Below are positions 21,292 through 32,416 of a DNA stretch of 64,000 nt, piece after piece. How positions within the stretch are numbered: the stretch's first letter is position 1; each line of letters starts with the position of its first letter. Below the pieces are notes generated by a model, which saw only the letters and a list, made by a program, of their open reading frames with translations, did not search any database and had not been told where the DNA came from. The stretch covers positions 228,728,051 through 228,792,050 of the forward strand of contig OX352772.1 in assembly GCA_947095535.1 (NCBI GenBank). The letters are read 5' to 3'. The position numbers and the translations under genes were made by a program. Source of the DNA: Poecilobothrus nobilitatus. Its lineage: Eukaryota; Arthropoda; Insecta; Diptera; Dolichopodidae.

Positions 21292-22833
21292 TCAAATGTC
21301 AGAAGCGCCATAAAGGTAATTCCTTAAATTTTGCAATGCCCACACAATAGCAAGTAATTGACGTTCATTAGTTGCATAAGATTCCTCCGTTTTTGACAAA
21401 GTTCTTGAAATGAAAGTTATTGGTTTACCATTTTGTGCCAGAACTGCTCCTAATGCTATATTAGAGGCATCTGTTTTTAGTTCAAAAGGTTTGTTGAAGT
21501 CGGGGTGTTGAAGCAATACTTCTTTTGTAGCCAAGACTTGTTTGACACTGTTAAAACCGTGTAACGCTTCCTTGTCCAGTTTAACTTTTACGTTTTTTGA
21601 ATTTTTGGTTCCAATCTTTCCATTTTCACTTCTAAGATACTTTGTAAGAGGTCTTGTTATCCGCGCATAATCGTAAATGAATCGTCTATAGTATCCGGAT
21701 AGACCGAGAAAGGCGCGAAGGGTACGAAGATTGACTGGTTCTTTGTATTGCAAAATGTCATTTACTTTTTTTGGGCATGTTCTAATTGCTTTTTCCCCCA
21801 CTATAAACCCTAGAAATTCAACTTCTTTCATAAAGAATTTGGACTTTTTTGGAGAGACACGCATATTTGCTTCTGCTAGCATTTTTAAAATTTTTTCTAC
21901 ATCTTTTAAGTGCTGTTCTGCATTTTCTGAAAATATGATGATATCATCAATATAAACGTAGCAAGTCTTTCCAATCTCTTCCCTTGAAACGTCGTCTATG
22001 GTCCGTTGGAAAACACTCGGAGCGTTTTTCAAACCGAACGGAAGACGACAAAATTCGTATTTTCCGTTGTTGACACTGAATGCGGTTTTCTTTCTGTCTT
22101 TTGGACTCATTTGAATTTGGTGAAATCCACTTTTTAGGTCCAGAGTAGTAAAAAATTTCTTTTTACCCAAATTGGAAAGGATAACGGATGTGTCTGGAAT
22201 GGGATAATTATCCGAAACGGTAAATTTGTTTAATTTTTGAAAATCAATTACGAGACGAAGCTCGTTTTTTCCTTTTTCATCCAAAGTTTTCTTTGCGACC
22301 ACCCATATAGGACTATTATAAGGACTACGAGATGGTTGTATGATTTTATTTTTTAATAGTTCCAGAATTTTTTTATTAACAAATTCGGCGTATGCCATTG
22401 GATAAGGATATGTTTTTGTGTAAACAGGATCTTCAGTTACTGAGTTTATTGTAGCTTTGACATTTGTGTTATAGGGTAGAGATTCGTTGGGTTCTGCAAA
22501 GGCTTTTTTGTTCTCTGTCATAAGTAATTTAAACTCAGGAAGTATATTTAGGGGGATGCTATTATAATCTATGCTAAGGTGAAAAACTTCTTGGCATGGA
22601 AGAAATTTTAATTCTTCAACTCCATTAATATAAGATACTTCTTCTTTAGTGGTGTCTATTTTAGCATGAATGTCTTTAAGGTGGTCGTAGCCAACTATAG
22701 CGTCAAAGTTTGATAATCCTGGCAGAATATAAAAATCCGAGATTTTACCTAGCAAGTTTACTTTACATTTCTCTTTGATTTGAAAAATCCCAGTGACAGT
22801 TTTAATATTAGAAACTTTATTGACTGGCTTCAT
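21292..22833 (-). CDS. pol: pol segment: reverse transcriptase and RNase H
   Basis: 513 open codons. After the protease tail (FDAIVGYDHLKDI) come the reverse transcriptase motifs: QPSRSPYNSPIWVV, LRLVIDFQKLN, YPIPDTSVI, FFTTLDLKSGFHQI, RLPFGLKNAPSVFQRTID and the catalytic YVYIDDIIIF, then EFLGFIV and FLGLSGYYRRFI. RNase H follows with KTDASNIALGAVLAQ and SYATNERQLLAIVWAL. The frame ends at a TGA just before IYTDHQPL, the last RNase H motif, probably a CGA-to-TGA change. All polymerase catalytic residues are intact, so apart from this stop pol is well preserved. Confidence 0.9.
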   Translation of the reverse strand: MKPVNKVSNIKTVTGIFQIKEKCKVNLLGKISDFYILPGLSNFDAIVGYDHLKDIHAKIDTTKEEVSYINGVEELKFLPCQEVFHLSIDYNSIPLNILPEFKLLMTENKKAFAEPNESLPYNTNVKATINSVTEDPVYTKTYPYPMAYAEFVNKKILELLKNKIIQPSRSPYNSPIWVVAKKTLDEKGKNELRLVIDFQKLNKFTVSDNYPIPDTSVILSNLGKKKFFTTLDLKSGFHQIQMSPKDRKKTAFSVNNGKYEFCRLPFGLKNAPSVFQRTIDDVSREEIGKTCYVYIDDIIIFSENAEQHLKDVEKILKMLAEANMRVSPKKSKFFMKEVEFLGFIVGEKAIRTCPKKVNDILQYKEPVNLRTLRAFLGLSGYYRRFIYDYARITRPLTKYLRSENGKIGTKNSKNVKVKLDKEALHGFNSVKQVLATKEVLLQHPDFNKPFELKTDASNIALGAVLAQNGKPITFISRTLSKTEESYATNERQLLAIVWALQNLRNYLYGASDI

Positions 22834-22930
22834 TCCTTTTAATGTAGGTATCTTTTTTATATAATTTTTAGAAGCATCGGTATCTAAAAGGACCTTTAGA
22901 GTTGTTGATTCGTTAAGCCTTTTCTCTATG
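22834..22930 (-). pseudogene. pol: Protease active site of errantivirus-1 pol, altered
   Basis: The frame upstream of the Met at 22833 stays open and contains VLLDTDASKNYIKKIP, where the family has DTG(A/S). The glycine next to the catalytic Asp is Asp here, which should prevent dimer active-site formation. In the living element this would be the N-terminal part of Pol, made by frameshifting from gag. Confidence 0.65.
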
Positions 22931-22949
22931 TATGGTAGAGAAGAGGAAT

Positions 22950-24105
22950 TTACTCTAAAAAATTCACTTCGTTAAAATATGTAGAGTTTTCTTGTTCAAA
23001 TGTTTCGGATGACTCCCAATTCGGATGACATATATTGTCTTTATGGTCAGACACGTCTAAGAAATCTATTTCTTCGCGATTTATGTTGTTAATTCTTTGG
23101 GTTTTGTGAGGGTTAGACTTATATGAATACTCTCTTTCTCGTTTTGTGGCTCGGTTATTGGATGGGTTAGTTTGCTGGAAGCTTTTAAAATTTTCGGTTG
23201 CATTATTGTTTGGTTGATGAAGTGTTCTTTGACGAAGGTGTGACAGTGATGGATCGACATCCATAGGAGCGGGTTTTTGAGAACTAGAGTATAGAGGATT
23301 TTTTTTGAAGTGTGGTTTATTTAAATTTTGTGGTTGTGTTTGTTGTGGGATGGCTCTTCAAAAATGGAGATTGTTCGAGGTTCTACCGTTGAATTCTGCG
23401 TCAGAATTTGCGAAACGATATCACCACCTGTTGCTTTCGAGCTCTTGCGCCATAGCTAAAGCGGATGGAAGGACGGTAGGACTTTTTGAATAAATTACGT
23501 TACCAATGATCGGATCGAGGCCGGAAATAAAGGTGCGAAGTGCGTCTTCACAATATTTGAAAATAAAGGAATCAATTAACCTCTGGTCTGTATATTCCAT
23601 CATGATTTTAGTTGTGATCAGGCTTAATTGCTTCTCAACCTTATCGTAATAAGCATCGATAGAAAGCCTACCCTGCCTTAAGAGGTTAAGTTCTTGTTCA
23701 AGTATGTGTAAAGGACGTCTGTCTGCGTAAGCGTGATCGAGCCTAGCAATGATAGCTTCTGCATTGAGTACGGTGTTATACTCGGAAAGTATTTGGTCAG
23801 CAGATCCTGTTATTTTCGTCCTAATTATTAAAAGAGCTTGAGCAGGTTTGCTTCTTTATAAAGAAACAGACGTCTCCACGAGGGATATTTTATTCTTTCT
23901 CCGTTAAATTCCGGTAGATTTCGGACCGTTTCAAGGGTTGAAGGTTTACATAGTGACATATCAATAGGTTCATATTTTTATATCACGGGTTTCACCTCTA
24001 GTATCAACAGTTTTTCCGTCAGTTCTTGAATTTTTTTCTCGAATTTCTCATTATTTTGTTGAAGAAGCTGCGCGATTGTAGTTTGAAATTCCGCTGAATT
24101 GGCCA
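22950..24105 (-). pseudogene. gag: gag of errantivirus-1, multiply broken
   Basis: Starts at an ATG (24105) with MANSAEFQTTIAQLLQQ and a coiled-coil-like stretch, then a TAA after LILEVKPVI. Later parts are in other frames: RNLPEFNGERIKYPSW, an open piece 23421-23603 (ISGLDPIIGNVIYSKSPTVL, AMAQELES) and a C-terminal piece 22950-23264 (MDVDPSLSHLRQR ... STYFNEVNFLE). Like other errantivirus Gags it has no zinc knuckle. At least three frame breaks; no full Gag can be made. Confidence 0.8.
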
Positions 24106-24360
24106 TTATTTATTTGTTTGGAATTTAGTTATGATTTAAATAGTCAAAAACAAAAAAAAAACAGAATGGCGAACAGTAGTTGAATTTAAGAAGAAAAATT
24201 CAAATAAATTGATCCGTAAACTACTAATGAAACAAAAATAGTAATAATAAAAAGAATAAAAATTAAAGGTATTGCAACTTTACACTTAAATTCAACTACT
24301 AAAATTCCCAGATCAAAATATCTCAATATTTTTATACTTCAATCAGAGAATTTAATTTTA

Positions 24361-26280
24361 GTTTTCTATTCTTATATTTTTTTTTTACTTCTATAATTGA
24401 GTTTTATTATTTCTATATGTTTTTATTTCTAATTTCCAAAATTCAAAATTAAATTTTCTTAATAATATTTTGAGAGAAAAAACAAAATTTTAATTCTTTT
24501 TACAGCTTTTTTTTAAATATCTAGTTTTCTATTTTTATATTTTTTTCTTACTTCTATAATTGAGTTTTATTATTTCTATATGTTTTTATTTCTAATTTCC
24601 AAAATTCAAAATTAAATTTTCTTAATAATATTTTGAGAGAGAAAAAAAAATGTTAACTCTTCTTACAGCTTTTTTTAAATTTCTAGTTTTATATTTTCAA
24701 TTTTTCTTACCTCTAGTTAAGACTATTTCGATAATATATTCTTATTTCTAATTTTAAAAATTTAGGTAAACTTAAATTTCCTTAATAATATTTTAAGAAA
24801 GAAGAAAAAAAAATTTTAATTCTTTATCTTGTTACAGTTTTTTTTTTTTAATTTTTTGTTCTCTATTTTTTCTTTCTTGTTTTATTTCTTACTTCTAGTT
24901 AAGATAATTATTTCAATATTTTATTTCTGATTTCAAAAATTTAAACTTAAATTCTATTAATAATATTTAAAGAAAGAAAAAAAAATTTTAATTCTTTATC
25001 TTGTTTTCTAATTTTTCTTTCTTGTTTTATTTCTTACTTCTAGTTAAGATAATTATTTCAATATTTTATTTCTGATTTCAAAAATTTGAACTTAAATTTT
25101 TTTAATAATATTTTAAGAAAGAAAAAAATTTTAATTCTTTATATTGTTACAGTTTTTTTTTTTACCGACCGCATACATTAATGTATAAGGTAGGTATTGT
25201 TTTCATACTAAAAATTTGTACCCGAGATTTTCGCAAAAATGCACTACTCCGGTGTGGAGAAGGCTGTAAAACAATTTTCAGCATGATGTCCGTCTGTGTG
25301 TGTGTGTGTGGGTGCGTGTGTGGGTATGACTGTGGGCACGTGTACAGCTTAAACGACTGAGCGGAATTTTTTGAAATTTCATATTTAAGGTTTTGACGTA
25401 AATATCTCGGATTGATAAGCTTTTGGAGTAAATCGGACAACGGCAAGTGGTAGTTTACTAGTGTACTTTTTAAGTTTTTTACGAATATTTCGTAACAGAA
25501 AAATTTTGTGAGAAAAATTATTAAAAAAGTTGTTACACAAGTAAAGAGGAACAACTTTGCCATAGAACATTTTTTGATCCGACTAACTTTAACTTTTATT
25601 TAATTTTTTTTCTAAGTGCAAATTTCATACGTAATACTTCATATAAATTTATATGAACAATTTTTTTTTGTTTTTTTTTTATATCTCTAAAAATTTTTAT
25701 ACATACATTTGTATGTACTTATATCTATGCCAATGCATATTATTCATTTGTTGATGACATAAAATTAAAACGGTAAAAGTTTTGTTGGCAGATTTAATAT
25801 TAATCTTATGTTTGTCTTGTATTTGTTTACAGTTTTTATTATTTTTTACTTTTAATATTATTTTTTGAATGAAAAAAAAATCATGTATCTACATTACAAT
25901 AATAATAAATGGATGTATGAATGAATGTACGATTTCATTGCATATAATTAATTTTATTGAATATAACAAAATGTTATTAAATTATTACAATTTAGTTTGC
26001 TTTCATATAAATTATTATGTAAAAAATCTATAAATTTTGGCATTGTACTTTTTGTGTAGTGGAGGTCGGTTCTGTGGTGGAGACAGCTGATTTTTATTTT
26101 TTAGTTTTCTATTTTTTATTTCTTGTTTTATTTCTCACTTCTAGTTAAGATAATTTTTAATATAATATTATAATAATATTTCATTTCTGATTTCAAAAAT
26201 TTAAACTTAAATTTTCTTATTAATTTTTAAAGAAAAGAAAAAAATTTATTTTTTTATCTCTATATAGTTTTGATTATGAT
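24361..26280 (-). repeat. Six ~147-171-bp tandem repeats in the leader
   Basis: Units start near 24361, 24523, 24686, 24857, 25004 and 26102 (the last displaced by the family-C insertion). Each has TTTTCTATTTTT, CTTACTTCTA, ATTTCTAATTTC, TTAATAATATTTT and AATTCTTT blocks on the plus strand. Units 1-2 and units 4-5 are most alike. Leader repeats are known as insulator arrays in the gypsy element of Drosophila, but I see no such protein-binding motif here. Confidence 0.75.
25164..26070 (+). mobile_element. Family C element, copy 1
   Basis: Starts ACCGACCGCATACATTAATG and has GGTCGGT at 26064-26070, a 7-bp exact inverted end. It contains ATGATGTCCGTCTGTGTG, a GT microsatellite (about 25290-25325), CACGTGTACAGCTTAAACG and TTGACGTAAATATCTCGG. 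It interrupts the leader repeats between units 5 and 6. Matches 33816-34500 and 39972-40656 over its left two thirds. No coding capacity. The right end may lie up to ~20 bp further out. Confidence 0.65.
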
Positions 26281-26984
26281 TTTAATAATAAAAAAAAAAT
26301 ATTTAAATTTATAAAGTGTTATTATTTCAAAAAAATTTTTTTAAACTTATTTCGATATTCTTATACTTTTTATACAATGTTTAAAATTAAATTTTTCTTA
26401 CTTATTATTAGGGAGAAAAAAAAATCTACTAGTATTTTACATTCATTAATTAACTGTTTGCATTTTTTCAAAATTTTACAAAATTCTTTACAAGATCCGT
26501 GGTTTACTTACAGTAAATTAAGGAATACAAAGCAGCGACAGAACTTGTCCAATCGTCTATTCAGAAATTGTTAAGTTTGCTACTGTGTGTAATGAAAGCA
26601 CGCCACTGATTCAACATTCATTTACAATTTACGTCATTGATTCTAAAATTGATATGAATTTATGATATTTTTTTATTTATTACTTATTTATTTTAGCTGA
26701 AATGTTATTTCAAATATAGACACTATTTATTATTTTCGATTTTCCTCCTTTGTTTGTTTTAATAAAATGTTCTCCAATATTCTTAATAATACGTATATGA
26801 TTCTCTGCTTAAATATTAAATTTTTTATATGTTTGTGTGCACATAAATAGTTTTTGATTATAAAAAAAAAATATTATTTCTTTTCATATTTTATTATTAC
26901 TATAGGTAAATTTCTTATTTATTTTTAACTCAATTTAATAATAATATTCAATTGTTATATAATAAATAGCTTTTAATATTCGAT

Positions 26985-27130
26985 ATGCCGGCGTGTGACA
27001 ACAAAAGAACGGACAACCTGTTAAAGCTATCTCGGCGAGACATAGCCAGAGCAATAAGTGTGTTCACGGGACACTGGCCAATTGGCGAACATGCGGCCAG
27101 ATTGGGTATTCCATTCAATACATCATGCTT
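26985..27130 (+). pseudogene. Fragment of a LINE RNase H C-terminus
   Basis: The plus-strand frame reads LKLSRRDIARAISVFTGHWP followed by IGEHAARLGI and a Cys. This matches the C-terminal end of the RNase H domain in I/R1/LOA-type non-LTR retrotransposons (LTGHxxLxxHxxRxG). Only about 45 codons remain. Its orientation is opposite to the provirus and it is unlike LINE-A and LINE-B, which lack this domain. A 19-bp GCTTAATAATGTATGAC-type duplication follows at about 27128-27165. Confidence 0.6.
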
Positions 27131-27645
27131 AATAATGTATGACTTTTGCTTAATAATGTATGACACTTTTTGTTTTTTTATTTAATCGTTTATATCTTTT
27201 ATTGTCTTACAATTTACAATTTATTTAATTATTTTTTCAATTTATATTTAGATTTATTATTTTTTGAATATCTTTTATATTTTTTGAATATATTTTAAAC
27301 TTTTTACATATTAATTTATTAAAAAAAATTTTTTGTTTGCTTTTGGTTCTAATAACTATAATATTTAAATTTTATTTAAATTAACAAATTTACAAATTAT
27401 CAATTCTATTAAGTCAATTAAAATTATAATTCAGTTAAGTTATACTTGATAGCTAAATTACACAAGTGCAGCACGTGTTCCTTTGAAAAACGTTTCGTTG
27501 GTTTATTTTCTACAATAATTTTTTTCACCCATTATTATTTTTTAAATAATTAATTCACTATTTTTTACTTATTAAAACAATTATTATTTTTTAAATAATT
27601 AGTTCACTATTAGAACTTTCTTTTTTCTTTTTATTTTTTTTTTTA

Positions 27646-27657
27646 CGTTGGGTGCCA
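27646..27657 (-). promoter_or_regulatory. Primer-binding site of errantivirus-1
   Basis: On the minus strand, directly after the 5' LTR end, TGGCACCCAACG. This is complementary to the 3' end of tRNA-Lys, as used by gypsy (TGGCGCCCAACG), with one mismatch. Confidence 0.75.
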
Positions 27658-27993
27658 GTTAAAATAAATTATATTTATTTTTATTTTTTGAGTTTTACTC
27701 AACTTTATTAATTGGACTTAAACTACACAGTTTAGAGGGCTCAATTCAATTGATTCATCTTACAAAGTTTTTAATTAAAAATAATATGATATAAAATAAG
27801 AATTTTACATGTGGTAATATATTACAGTTAACTTAAGCTAAATTTACTCTTTGGTTGTAACAAATATTCAAAGAGAAATCTGATCATTGATTACAGTTCA
27901 ATTACCGATTACATTGAGCATACTAAATAAAATACAGTAAGAGTAAGGAGATGAGCCTTTATTAAATTGGGAAGTATGCTAACCCTGTTAACT
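27657..27993 (-). repeat. 5' LTR of errantivirus-1
   Basis: 337 bp, minus-strand ends AGTTAACAGGG and ATTTTAACT. The complete LTR of this provirus; contains promoter and transcript end signals by analogy. No clear TATA box assigned. The flank right of it begins TACATATT. Confidence 0.85.
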
Positions 27994-28189
27994 TACATAT
28001 TAATAAATGTTGAATTTTTGAACTAAAAAGTAGAAAATAAATTTTTTATTGTGAATTTTTCTGTACTTTTCTAAATTATATTGTTGCGATGGAAGTTTCT
28101 TTAAGAAAATGAATCTCAATGTAGTATTTATATATGTGCCAAAAAGTCTGTGAGATAAAATTCTTAAAATAAAAATTAAAAAAAATTTA

Positions 28190-28480
28190 AAATAAGAAGT
28201 ATTGGCCAGTAGAGAAAATATCTGAAAATAATATCAAGAATAAAAAAAGGCCTTTAAAATATCAAGTTAGAATTTAGAATTTCGTCAATAAGTATCCTCA
28301 TCAGTGAGGCGAAAACAAAATCTAAATATCTACTTGATAAAATATATGAAAATAATATCAAGAATAAATAAAGCCTTTAAAAAATTAATTTAGAATTTCG
28401 TCAATAAGTATCCTCATCAGTAAGGAGAAAACAAAATTTAAATATCTACTTGATCTATTTTAAAATAATAATAAAATAAA
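28190..28480 (+). repeat. Two ~120-bp tandem units
   Basis: Units about 28216-28335 and 28337-28455 share AATAATATCAAGAATAAA, GCCTTTAAAA, TTTCGTCAATAAGTATCC and CATCAGT(G/A)AGG. A single unit occurs in inverse orientation at 14925-15060. 27994-28189 is AT-rich with nothing recognised. Confidence 0.7.
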
Positions 28481-28503
28481 AAAGAAAAATAAGAAAATAA
28501 ATC

Positions 28504-28735
28504 ATCTGACCAATGATGCAGTGCGTAAGTCACGGGTATTTCAGACGAAAGGTCTCGGGTTCAAACCCTAGTCAGGTCAAAAAAAATATATAAAATATAA
28601 TAAAATAATGTAATCAATGTAATGTATTAAATATAATTATAAATGAATACTTGTACCGAGATGACCCACATGCTAAAGGCAAAAGGGTCCTAAAAATTTC
28701 GGCAGATATTTATATCTGGACGATATAATATAAAA
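28504..28735 (+). mobile_element. Second tRNA-like SINE
   Basis: The head has an A-box-like TGATGCAGTGCG (28514-28525) and a strong B-box GGGTTCAAACCC (28557-28568). CTGACCA and TAGTCAG can pair in six of seven positions as an acceptor-like stem, but the T-arm does not fold properly, so it is not a functional tRNA. A body follows (CCGAGATGACCCACATGC, AAAGGGTCCTAAAAATTTCG) to about 28735. Unlike SINE S1-S3. Only one copy here, so the family assignment is tentative. Confidence 0.5.
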
Positions 28736-29216
28736 AAATAAAAAATTAATAACAAATGGTGCAACAAATTTAAATTTCGAAAATTATATTCTTCCACTGT
28801 TAATTATTAATTTTTCAGATTTTACTAATTAACTAATAATTAATTATATTAATAAAAAATATCTCAGATTTTTTCTTTTTCTTTTAAAATTAAAAGAAAA
28901 AAATAATAATGCTCAAAACAAAAAGGAAAATTTTTTTATTTTGTTTAATTATAATTAATCAGAATTAATGTTTATTTAATTTTAATTTAAAAATATTAAG
29001 TAATAATAATCATAATATGAAGTTAGATTTTTATAACGGGAAATAAATTATTTAAAAAAAAAAATAAAAGTAAGTAAATAAAATTATATTATTAAATTTT
29101 ATTTAAAAAATATATTGCAATTAAAATAAGAAATTTACAATTTTTATTTAATACAAAAATATAAAAAATTAAAATCTGGAATTTATCTTAATATTTAAAA
29201 TCAATTATATTAAAAA

Positions 29217-30716
29217 CGAGAAAGAATACAGTTGCCTTTGTCAACTCTTAGATACCCGCACGAACCGTTAGTATGTTCACAGCCTGCCACTCTGCTTACA
29301 ATATTAATTTTTTATTATTTTAGTATTTTAAAATAATTTCGGTGAATTTTATAATTTCTAGAACTATGGGTTGTACATATATTCAAACTATATGTTTATA
29401 TGTACATTCTTCAAAAGCAGATTCTAACCTTCCACATAACGATTATCAATCCAAAACTTTTTCAAATATTGTATAGTACCATTTAATACTAAGTGGTAAA
29501 TGTATATTAAATTACAAAATAGTAAATATAATTTTAAATATTATATTATATTAATGCGCACATAGTATATTTATATTGTTATAAGTATACCGCCATACAT
29601 TGCAATATTTCTTTAAAAATATTTCCATTCATAGAATAATTTCTTGTAAGTACAATAAAATACATATATGTATGATATTATATAAGTATGTATTTATATC
29701 AATATCATATAAATAAAAATTCTTCAAGCAACCGCTATGTTGTTTATTTATTTACATTGTTTTGTACTACGCATTATATCTTCATCAATTTCAAATTATC
29801 GAGTAAAACAAAATGCAAAAAATTCGTTAAAGAAATTTGTTAGAAAATTTGAAAAAATCAAGTAACAGTTTCGTCATTTATAAAGTAATCCTATATTATT
29901 AAAAAAGTTGTTAACAGAAATAAGAGTTTAATGTTGAAGCTTTAACTTTTCTGTATTATTTCAAAAAAATTTTAACAGGTGTTCAAGTTACAGGTGTTTA
30001 AAAATAGGAAATTATCATTTGTTGACCCCTTACAGTTCCTAAACTAAGGGTGATACAAAAAAATTGTCTGAAATGACTCATACTTATTTTTAAAGATCTA
30101 ACTTCTGTCTGTAAATTGTAAATGTAAATTTCAAGTTTACAACTTAAACCGTTTAGAAGATAGAAGTGTTAAAGGATTTTACAATAATTCAGCTTCGCAT
30201 AACGGTAAATTAAGACACCGTATGGCACAAGTATATATTTATTGTAAACATGTTTGTAAAGCTCATAATAACACTTATTGTTTGGAATTTCAGATTGAAG
30301 ATATACCTTATAGAGCTTGTGTTATAACAATTTAAATATAGAGAATTTTGGAGGCTTTGGGCGGTTGTAGCTCCTTAACGGGTGGGGCTACAGAAAAATT
30401 AGTCTTAACATAAAATTAATATTTTTATATCCATCAGCAGTTAAAATTTCATGGCTCTATTTCAAAAAAATTGTGGAGAACCTACAAATTGCTCCCAGAA
30501 TATTTTGTATAAATTTCAAGATTCTAGCTTTCTTAGTTTTTGAGTTAGCATGCTGACGGACGGACGGACGGACGGACGGACGGACGGACATGGCTCAATC
30601 AACTTAGAATTTTCTGATCCAATCCATACCTTTGAAGGTATACCTAGCTCGCTTATTTCGAGGTGTTACAAACAGGAGTAATTTTATTATACCCGATACT
30701 TATCGTACGGGTATAA
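29217..30716 (+). mobile_element. Family H element, copy H1c (complete)
   Basis: 1,500 bp, starts CGAGAAAGAATACAGTTG and ends TTATACCCG...CGGGTATAA. The GGAC microsatellite is at about 30558-30590, expanded to seven units. Empty site: 1280-1300 (ATTATATTACAAA directly followed by TTATATTTGATTAA); here the element stands between these two words. No open frame. Confidence 0.8.
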
Positions 30717-30993
30717 TTATATGTGATTAATTTTTATTCTTGATTAATAAAATAAAGGTAAAAGATCTAAAAAAAAAAAATTAAATAAATTGTATTTTAT
30801 ACTATTTTTAATTATTATATTGAAAATCATATTACTCTAAATTTTTTTAACTAAAATCAATTTAAAAAAAGATAAATCTTTTAATTCTTTAAGAAAATTT
30901 TATTGTTATTAATAAAACCTCTGTAAAGAATAAGCAAGTTACAAATTACTATTGACTCGAACTTTTTTGTTTTTATTATATTAGGTGTTATTT

Positions 30994-31990
30994 AGTGTAG
31001 GGTAAAGTATAATATATATATAGGTGTAAAGTATAGGGTATATTAACTTTGGTATGGTGTTTGTAACTACCAAAAGGAAGCGAGTTAGATATGGACATGT
31101 ATATATATTCTGAATCAGGGTCACCTCCTGAGTCGATTTAGCGGTGTCAGTCCGTCCGTCCGTACGCACGATAATTCAAAAAATAATGATGCTATCTTGA
31201 TGAAATTTACAATGTAGGTTAACAATGAATAAAGTAAGGCGGGGATTGCAAATTGCCGAAATCGGACCATGGGTTCGGGTACCCACTCCCAAAACCGAAT
31301 ACGCATATCTTTGAAATTAATAAAGATAGAAACTTAAAATTTTGTACGAGGGTGGGTTTTCCTGAATCCCTGATATCCCTAAAATTTGAGATGATTTGGA
31401 GTGGTTGTTCGGGTACCTCCCAGACAACTCCCAAAACCGAACAAGCATATCTTCGAAGTTAATAAAGATAGAAACTTCAAATTTTATACGAGGGTGCTGT
31501 TTCCTGAATCCCTGATTTGCCTAAAATTTAAAATGCATTGGAGTGGTTGTTCCAGTACCTCTCATACAGCTCCTAAAACAGAACAAGCATATCTTCGAAA
31601 TTAATAAAGATAGAAACTGCAAATTTGGTACTAGGGTATTGTTTCCTGAACCCCTGATTTGCCCAAAATTTAAGATGAATATGATGAATGTGGCAGATAG
31701 CCACACAACTCCTAAGACCAAACAAGCATATCTTCGAAATAGTATATAATATAAACAAAATAAATAATATTAGTATATAATTTAATAATAGTATAAAAAC
31801 CTATAATGGCCTTAGTGGCCGATGGTTCAATAATATTGCATTACATTTATGTATGTAATATTAATATAAATAAATAAATAAATATTAAATACCTAACTAA
31901 AATAACTTATAGATTTTTAATTTAATTTGAATATTTTCGGTTTGGGGTATAATTAAGTCGGTTGCATCGACTTACTGTTACATTTACTTG
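30994..31990 (-). mobile_element. Family E element, copy 2
   Basis: 997 bp on the minus strand, starting CAAGTAAATGTAACAG with the AGTCG/CGACT hairpin. About four ~140-bp repeats (31290-31740), GTCC microsatellite (31150-31165) and terminal TACCCTACACT. Empty site: 1545-1560 (GTGTTATTT directly followed by TTTTTATCTGAAAAATC). A ~160-bp AT-rich stretch at 31745-31900 is absent from copy 1. Confidence 0.75.
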
Positions 31991-32416
31991 TTTTTATCTG
32001 AAAAATCACTTTTATCATTTTATTGTTTTGCCCTTTTGTTTTGCGAATTTGTTTTTCCCTTCTTTTCATACTTTATTTATAACTTAATTTTCTAAAATGG
32101 CTGGTCCACTCCCAATAATTAGTGAAACAAACCTGACTGCTGCATCAACCCCAAAAGAACCAAAAGACTATTTTTTTCGATCCTAGAATTCTGAAAGATA
32201 CTCACCCATATTCTTGAAGACTCATCACTGACGCGATGAAAAAATGTATCACATCACGTCTAGTTTAAATTTTATTTCTCGAAGACTCATGATGAAAATT
32301 TTTGTTATGTTGGTAGTATTTACTGTCAAATGAAATTTTTGCCATATTTAAACGTTCAGCTAAAATTATTTAAAAAAGAAGGTTTAATTTTTAAATAGTA
32401 AATGAAAGTACATATT

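Larger units (their letters stand above)
24106..27645 (-). other. Unusually long 5' leader of errantivirus-1
   Basis: About 3.5 kb between primer site and gag start, far longer than the few hundred bases to ~1 kb usual in this group. It holds T-rich (A-rich in the RNA) tandem repeats, a family-C insertion and a LINE fragment. 24106-24360, 26281-26984 and 27190-27640 are AT-rich with no recognised content. Several open frames are short and not conserved. Confidence 0.65.
19105..27993 (-). mobile_element. Errantivirus-1 (gypsy-group endogenous retrovirus), env lost
   Basis: An 8.9-kb provirus on the minus strand. 5' LTR 27657-27993, tRNA-Lys-like primer site, unusual 3.5-kb leader with repeats and nested elements, gag (broken), protease-reverse transcriptase-RNase H-integrase (one nonsense codon), a ~54-codon env remnant, purine tract and truncated 3' LTR. 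LTRs begin AGTTAACAGGG and the intact one ends in TTTTAACT, giving the AGTTA...TAACT ends typical of gypsy-type errantiviruses. The right flank begins TACATA, the target type preferred by this group. Only the left LTR is cut, so no target duplication can be scored. Confidence 0.85.

Noticed and set aside
24361..26280. gypsy-type insulator binding sites in the leader repeats
   Set aside because: No repeated TGCATA-type core is present in the units.
30540..30600. GGAC/GTCC arrays as CRISPR-like or regulatory repeats
   Set aside because: They are tetranucleotide microsatellites at a fixed place inside families H and E, with no spacers.
31805..31850. tRNA-like segment GGCCTTAGTGGCCGATGGTTC
   Set aside because: Only a loose B-box-like word; no A-box at proper spacing and no second copy.
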